Below the pieces are notes generated by a model. It saw only the letters and a list, made by a program, of their open reading frames with translations, made no database searches and was not told where the DNA came from. Positions 61,528-64,000 of a stretch of 64,000 nt of DNA are shown in pieces; positions within the stretch are counted from its first letter, which is position 1; the number at the start of each line of letters is the position of its first letter. This DNA is from Fictibacillus nanhaiensis (GTDB lineage: Bacteria; Bacillota; Bacilli; Bacillales; Fictibacillaceae), in assembly GCF_023715445.1 (NCBI RefSeq), contig NZ_JAMBOD010000006.1, forward strand, positions 158,003 through 222,002. The letters are read 5' to 3'. The position numbers and the translations under genes were made by a program.

Positions 61528-61996
61528 TACTTTCAATCGCCATCTCTTCTGCATTCGCCCGGCGTTGTTTAAGTCGCTGTCTTACTCCTTCGTCACGTAC
61601 GGCTACCATTTGTGCGGCTAAGAGTCCTGCATTCGCTGCACCTGCTTTTCCGATGGCTACTGTTGCTACCGGAACACCTTTTGGCATTTGAACAATCGAT
61701 AAAAGTGAATCCAGACCGTTAAGCGCTTTTGATTGAACCGGTACGCCAATTACAGGGAGAATGGTTTTTGCTGCAACCATGCCTGGCAGATGTGCTGCAC
61801 CACCAGCTCCTGCGATGATGACTTCGATTCCTCTTTGTTCTGCTTCTTCTGCATATTGAAACATAAGATCTGGTGTACGGTGAGCTGAAACTACCTTTTT
61901 CTCATAAGCTACATCAAGTTCTTCTAAAATATCGCACGCTTCTTTCATTGTCTCCCAATCTGAAACACTTCCCATGATAACTCCTACTTTAGCCAT
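61511..61996 (-). CDS. purE: N5-CAIR mutase PurE
   Basis: 161 residues, class I Pur[34 protein letters not shown] (catalytic His) and [16 protein letters not shown] are diagnostic. Ribosome site AAGGAGG. First gene of the operon, 26 bp after the riboswitch terminator. Confidence 0.97.
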   Translation of the reverse strand: MAKVGVIMGSVSDWETMKEACDILEELDVAYEKKVVSAHRTPDLMFQYAEEAEQRGIEVIIAGAGGAAHLPGMVAAKTILPVIGVPVQSKALNGLDSLLSIVQMPKGVPVATVAIGKAGAANAGLLAAQMVAVRDEGVRQRLKQRRANAEEMAIESSEQLV

Positions 61997-62022
61997 GGCA
62001 GCCTCCTTATTGTCAGAAAAAA

Positions 62023-62082
62023 TAAAAAAGTCCAGTTTGTATGCTTCTCCCTAAATATGAGAGAAAGCAGCCAACTGGACTT
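62023..62082 (-). terminator. Riboswitch-controlled terminator in the pur leader
   Basis: AAGTCCAGTT pairs with AACTGGACTT, with an inner GCTTTCTC/GAGAAGC arm, followed by six T on the minus strand. Its 5' arm holds CTTTCTCTCATA (about 62053-62064), which can pair over 12 bases (two wobbles) with TATGAGGGGAAG from the 3' side of aptamer stem P1. That pairing is the antiterminator formed without ligand. Confidence 0.92.
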
Positions 62083-62117
62083 ACAGATCCGATAAAAAAT
62101 AAACAGAAAGATGCTTC

Positions 62118-62190
62118 CCCTCATAGTCTGATGAAATATACGGTCATCAGGTAGAGACTTACGGGCCATATTCCCGAAATTATATGAGGG
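62118..62190 (-). promoter_or_regulatory. Guanine (purine) riboswitch aptamer
   Basis: Closed by P1 CCCTCATA/TATGAGGG. Conserved core is nearly that of xpt: TATAAT before P2, the L2 region GGAATATGGC, GTAAGTCTCTACC, L3 ACCGTATAT and GACTATGAG. The specificity base in GACTATGAG is C, so it should bind guanine or hypoxanthine and not adenine. Ligand would stabilise P1 and favour the terminator, lowering pur expression. Confidence 0.95.
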
Positions 62191-62208
62191 CTTTATTCTT
62201 CTGGTTTT

Positions 62209-62238
62209 ATTGTAGCAATGGTTGTTTTCATTTGTCAA
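62209..62238 (-). promoter_or_regulatory. Sigma-A promoter of the purine operon
   Basis: TTGACA (62233-62238), an 18-bp spacer and TACAAT (62209-62214) on the minus strand. The start point would be near 62202, so the aptamer is at the 5' end of the mRNA. Confidence 0.85.
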
Positions 62239-62240
62239 CA

Positions 62241-62284
62241 AAAATCGAACATTTAAGGTTAGAAAAGTTTTAATGTTCGTGTTT
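62241..62284. promoter_or_regulatory. PurR operator: two inverted PurBoxes
   Basis: CGAACATT (62246-62253) and its reverse complement AATGTTCG (62272-62279) are 18 bp apart, directly upstream of the -35 box. This matches the B. subtilis pair of PurBoxes bound by PurR, a repressor released by PRPP. Confidence 0.88.
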
Positions 62285-62289
62285 TGGTG

Positions 62290-62493
62290 TTAATCGATTC
62301 GTTTTCCTTCAAAAACGATTCGTTGTTCCTTTACTTCTGGTTCCATCCTGCCGTTTCGTTTTACCTCATGAAACACAGGCTCCTCCATTCTCCTCACTGG
62401 TGTATAGCCTTCCTTTGCCATACGATCCAGACAATCAGAGATCGTTTCTCCTGATTCAACAGAAAACTTCTTTTTAGAAGGCTTCTTGTCCAT
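62290..62493 (-). CDS. yebG: NETI-motif protein YebG
   Basis: 67 residues, KKKFSVESGETISDCLDRMAKEGYTPVRRMEEPVFHEV. The family's NETI box is here GETI. It lies between yebE and purE as in B. subtilis. Its ribosome site lies in the yebE end. Its 3' end is next to the PurBoxes. Function unknown. Confidence 0.9.
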   Translation of the reverse strand: MDKKPSKKKFSVESGETISDCLDRMAKEGYTPVRRMEEPVFHEVKRNGRMEPEVKEQRIVFEGKRID

Positions 62494-62496
62494 CTG

Positions 62497-63024
62497 TTAC
62501 CTCCTGATGCCCTTAACCCAAAATCCGCCATGGAATGCCTTTGGTTCATGTGAGATAATAAACGCCTTTGGATCAAGCTCTTTTACCGTTGTATATAAAT
62601 TACTTTCCGATTTACGTGATGTTAAGATCTCCATCATTAAACGTTGGCCTTCTCTGCCTTCTGCAAGCCAGTTCGTAACACCATATCCTTTGTTGCGAAG
62701 TTCATTTGGCAAACCGCCCTGAAGATCTGTCGTGATTACATTAACAGTAGTATAACCAAGTGCCAGCTTTTCCTCAATCTTCATTCCGACAAGCACACCG
62801 ATTCCGTAACCGACTGCATAAGCAATCAGATTCTGGATCTCGTTGAGATTGTCTAGAACAAGGCCTAGCCCCACTACATAGATAATAACTTCAAACACAC
62901 TAATAAAGGCAGCCAGATACCTTTGTCCTTTAAGCGTCAAAATCATTCTGATCGTAAAGAAAGATACATAAACGATATTAATTAATAAAATAATTCCTAC
63001 CATTACTAAAGCGTTATCTAACAT
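62497..63024 (-). CDS. yebE: DUF2179/UPF0316 membrane protein YebE
   Basis: 175 residues. Three membrane helices ([56 protein letters not shown]) are followed by a soluble DUF2179 domain ([14 protein letters not shown]...[11 protein letters not shown]). ATG at 63024 follows GGGGAGGTG; upstream in-frame codons are not conserved. Followed after 3 bp by yebG. Confidence 0.92.
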   Translation of the reverse strand: MLDNALVMVGIILLINIVYVSFFTIRMILTLKGQRYLAAFISVFEVIIYVVGLGLVLDNLNEIQNLIAYAVGYGIGVLVGMKIEEKLALGYTTVNVITTDLQGGLPNELRNKGYGVTNWLAEGREGQRLMMEILTSRKSESNLYTTVKELDPKAFIISHEPKAFHGGFWVKGIRR

Positions 63025-63237
63025 GATGGCACCTCCCCAAGGTGAAAAATACTTCGTTAAGAATAACACTTTTTGGACGAGTTGAAAACTGGAGAATTGA
63101 TGCAAAAGAAGCGTAGTTTTGGATAGGAAGTTTGGCGGTGGCCAAACAACATTTAATTTGTTTGAGTTGAGACTCGGCTGATGCCAAGCTTCCTTTTGAG
63201 AATGTTTAAAACTCAGGAATTAGGGTGGGACATTGGC

Positions 63238-63330
63238 GAAGATTTATAAATCTTTTTGAGGACTTATAAACTTCGGTGAAGACTTATAAAAATTTTTGAA
63301 GACTTATATATTAATTTGAAGACTTATTAA
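63238..63330. repeat. Phased intergenic array B2 (core GAAGACTTATAAA), 5 units
   Basis: Units start at 63238, 63258, 63278, 63298 and 63318, again an exact 20-bp step, in the same orientation and with the same core as array B1 28 kb away. The spacer bases differ. It lies in the 550-bp gap between yebE and the 5S terminator; the rest of that gap shows no gene. Confidence 0.9.
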
Positions 63331-63532
63331 TGTTAAGGAAGGTAAATTTGGCTTTTCCTGCTTTCATAAAAACCCAGTATTTATATCCTGAATGTACTGT
63401 TTTTCACTTACAATTGAATCAAAAGTTTGTTTTTCAAGCTCTTCATTAATAAAAAGGAATAGCACAGATCAATTTTTTAACAATATAAGTTCATTTATGT
63501 TTCGCAGGTGACAAGTAACCATTTTAATATAT

Positions 63533-63570
63533 AAAAAAAGATGGAACGAACACGATGTTCGTCCCACCTT
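63533..63570 (-). terminator. rRNA operon terminator
   Basis: GGTGGGACGAACA and TGTTCGTTCCATC pair (two wobbles or mismatches), followed by seven T on the minus strand, just after 5S. Confidence 0.9.
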
Positions 63571-63574
63571 CTTT

Positions 63575-63690
63575 GCCTAGCGACGTCCTACTCTTACAGG
63601 GGGAGACCCCCAACTACCATCGGCGCTGAAGAGCTTAACTTCCGTGTTCGGTATGGGAACGGGTGTGACCTCTTCGCCATCATCACTAGA
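63575..63690 (-). rRNA. rrf: 5S ribosomal RNA
   Basis: About 116 nt. On the minus strand it includes GGCGAAGAGGTCACACCCG, CCGAACACGGAAGTTAAGC, GCGCCGATGGTAGTTGGGGG and ends at AGTAGGACGTCGCTAGGC, the usual Bacillus 5S sequence. Ends are estimated. The 190-bp spacer to 23S holds no tRNA. Confidence 0.95.
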
Positions 63691-63879
63691 CCTAAGTTTT
63701 TTGATAAGCATCGAATCTCTTCGTCAGCTTTGTTCCTCCGGTACTCACGTATGTGTAATACGCTCCGTTCCTCTAGAACTTCACTTCCTCGACCTTCTCG
63801 CTTCTGAAAAAACTTTTCTTTTTTAGAGAGTATGTTCTCTCAAAACTAGATACGACGTTTCCAAACTTCATGCTTTTTA

Positions 63880-64000
63880 AGGATAAGCCCTCGACCGATT
63901 AGTATCTGTCAGCTCCACGTGTCGCCACGCTTCCACACCAGACCTATCAACCTCATCATCTCTAAGGGGTCTTACTCACTTAACGTGATGGGAAATCTCA
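63880..64000 (-). rRNA. rrl: 23S ribosomal RNA, 3' end only
   Basis: The last 120 nt of 23S on the minus strand: ACTTAACGTTAAGT-type stem region, GGTGTGGAAGCGTGGCGAC, GAGCTGACAGATACTAATCG and GTCGAGGGCTTATCC at the 3' end. The gene continues past the right edge. Confidence 0.95.

Noticed and set aside
63691..63879. tRNA gene in the 23S-5S spacer
   Set aside because: No cloverleaf or T-loop GTTCRA in the right geometry could be found by eye.

Overview
The window is chromosomal DNA of an aerobic, spore-forming Bacillaceae (Bacillus-like; perhaps Fictibacillus, a low-confidence guess). From about 13.8 kb to the right edge the gene order follows the Bacillus subtilis block yebE-yebG-purEKBCSQLFMNHD-yerA-yerB-yerC-pcrB-pcrA-ligA-yerH-gatCAB-yerO-swrC-dgkB-rlmCD, read mostly on the minus strand. 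The right edge holds the end of an rRNA operon (23S 3' end, then 5S), also on the minus strand.

Layout from left to right. 1-11.8 kb is accessory: a FAD oxidoreductase cut by the window edge, an AT-rich SF1 helicase-nuclease gene that abuts a DUF1540 gene with a replaced 3' end, a VCBS/FG-GAP protein, an unknown 150-residue protein, a sugar dehydrogenase lipoprotein, a quinone-reductase-like MDR enzyme, a CotA-type laccase (the only plus-strand gene here), a VOC protein and a thermolysin-like protease. 12-18.4 kb: Dus, RlmCD, a subtilisin whose signal peptide is out of frame with the rest, a methyltransferase and DgkB. 18.7-25 kb is a plus-strand insert relative to B. subtilis: a GNAT, a small membrane protein, a TIM-barrel protein, a CPBP protease and a four-gene peptide-type ABC cassette without a binding protein. 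25-29.3 kb: SwrC-type RND pump and its divergent TetR regulator YerO, with overlapping promoters around one operator. 29.4-34 kb: an AtoE-type transporter and GatCAB. 34-48.7 kb: small proteins, RocA, CamS, LigA, PcrA, PcrB, a GNAT, YerC, YerB and YerA. 48.6-62.3 kb: the complete twelve-gene purine operon behind PurBoxes, a sigma-A promoter and a guanine riboswitch with a terminator/antiterminator switch. 62.3-64 kb: YebG, YebE and the rRNA genes.

The pur genes encode all the steps from PRPP to IMP apart from the optional PurT and overlap one another, which suggests translational coupling. Two intergenic gaps break that compactness (purH-purD and purB-purC) and both are filled by repeat elements.

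The most unusual signal is not a gene. Six intergenic loci carry short arrays of about 5-6 units spaced 20-21 bp apart, with four unrelated core sequences. Two of the arrays share a 40-bp leader (37 of 40 identical). A second family, about 150-200 bp, GC-rich and foldable, occurs three times plus a decayed copy. Other points: the subtilisin frameshift, a terminator hairpin in the dgkB leader, and the helicase-nuclease as a possible single-gene defence system.
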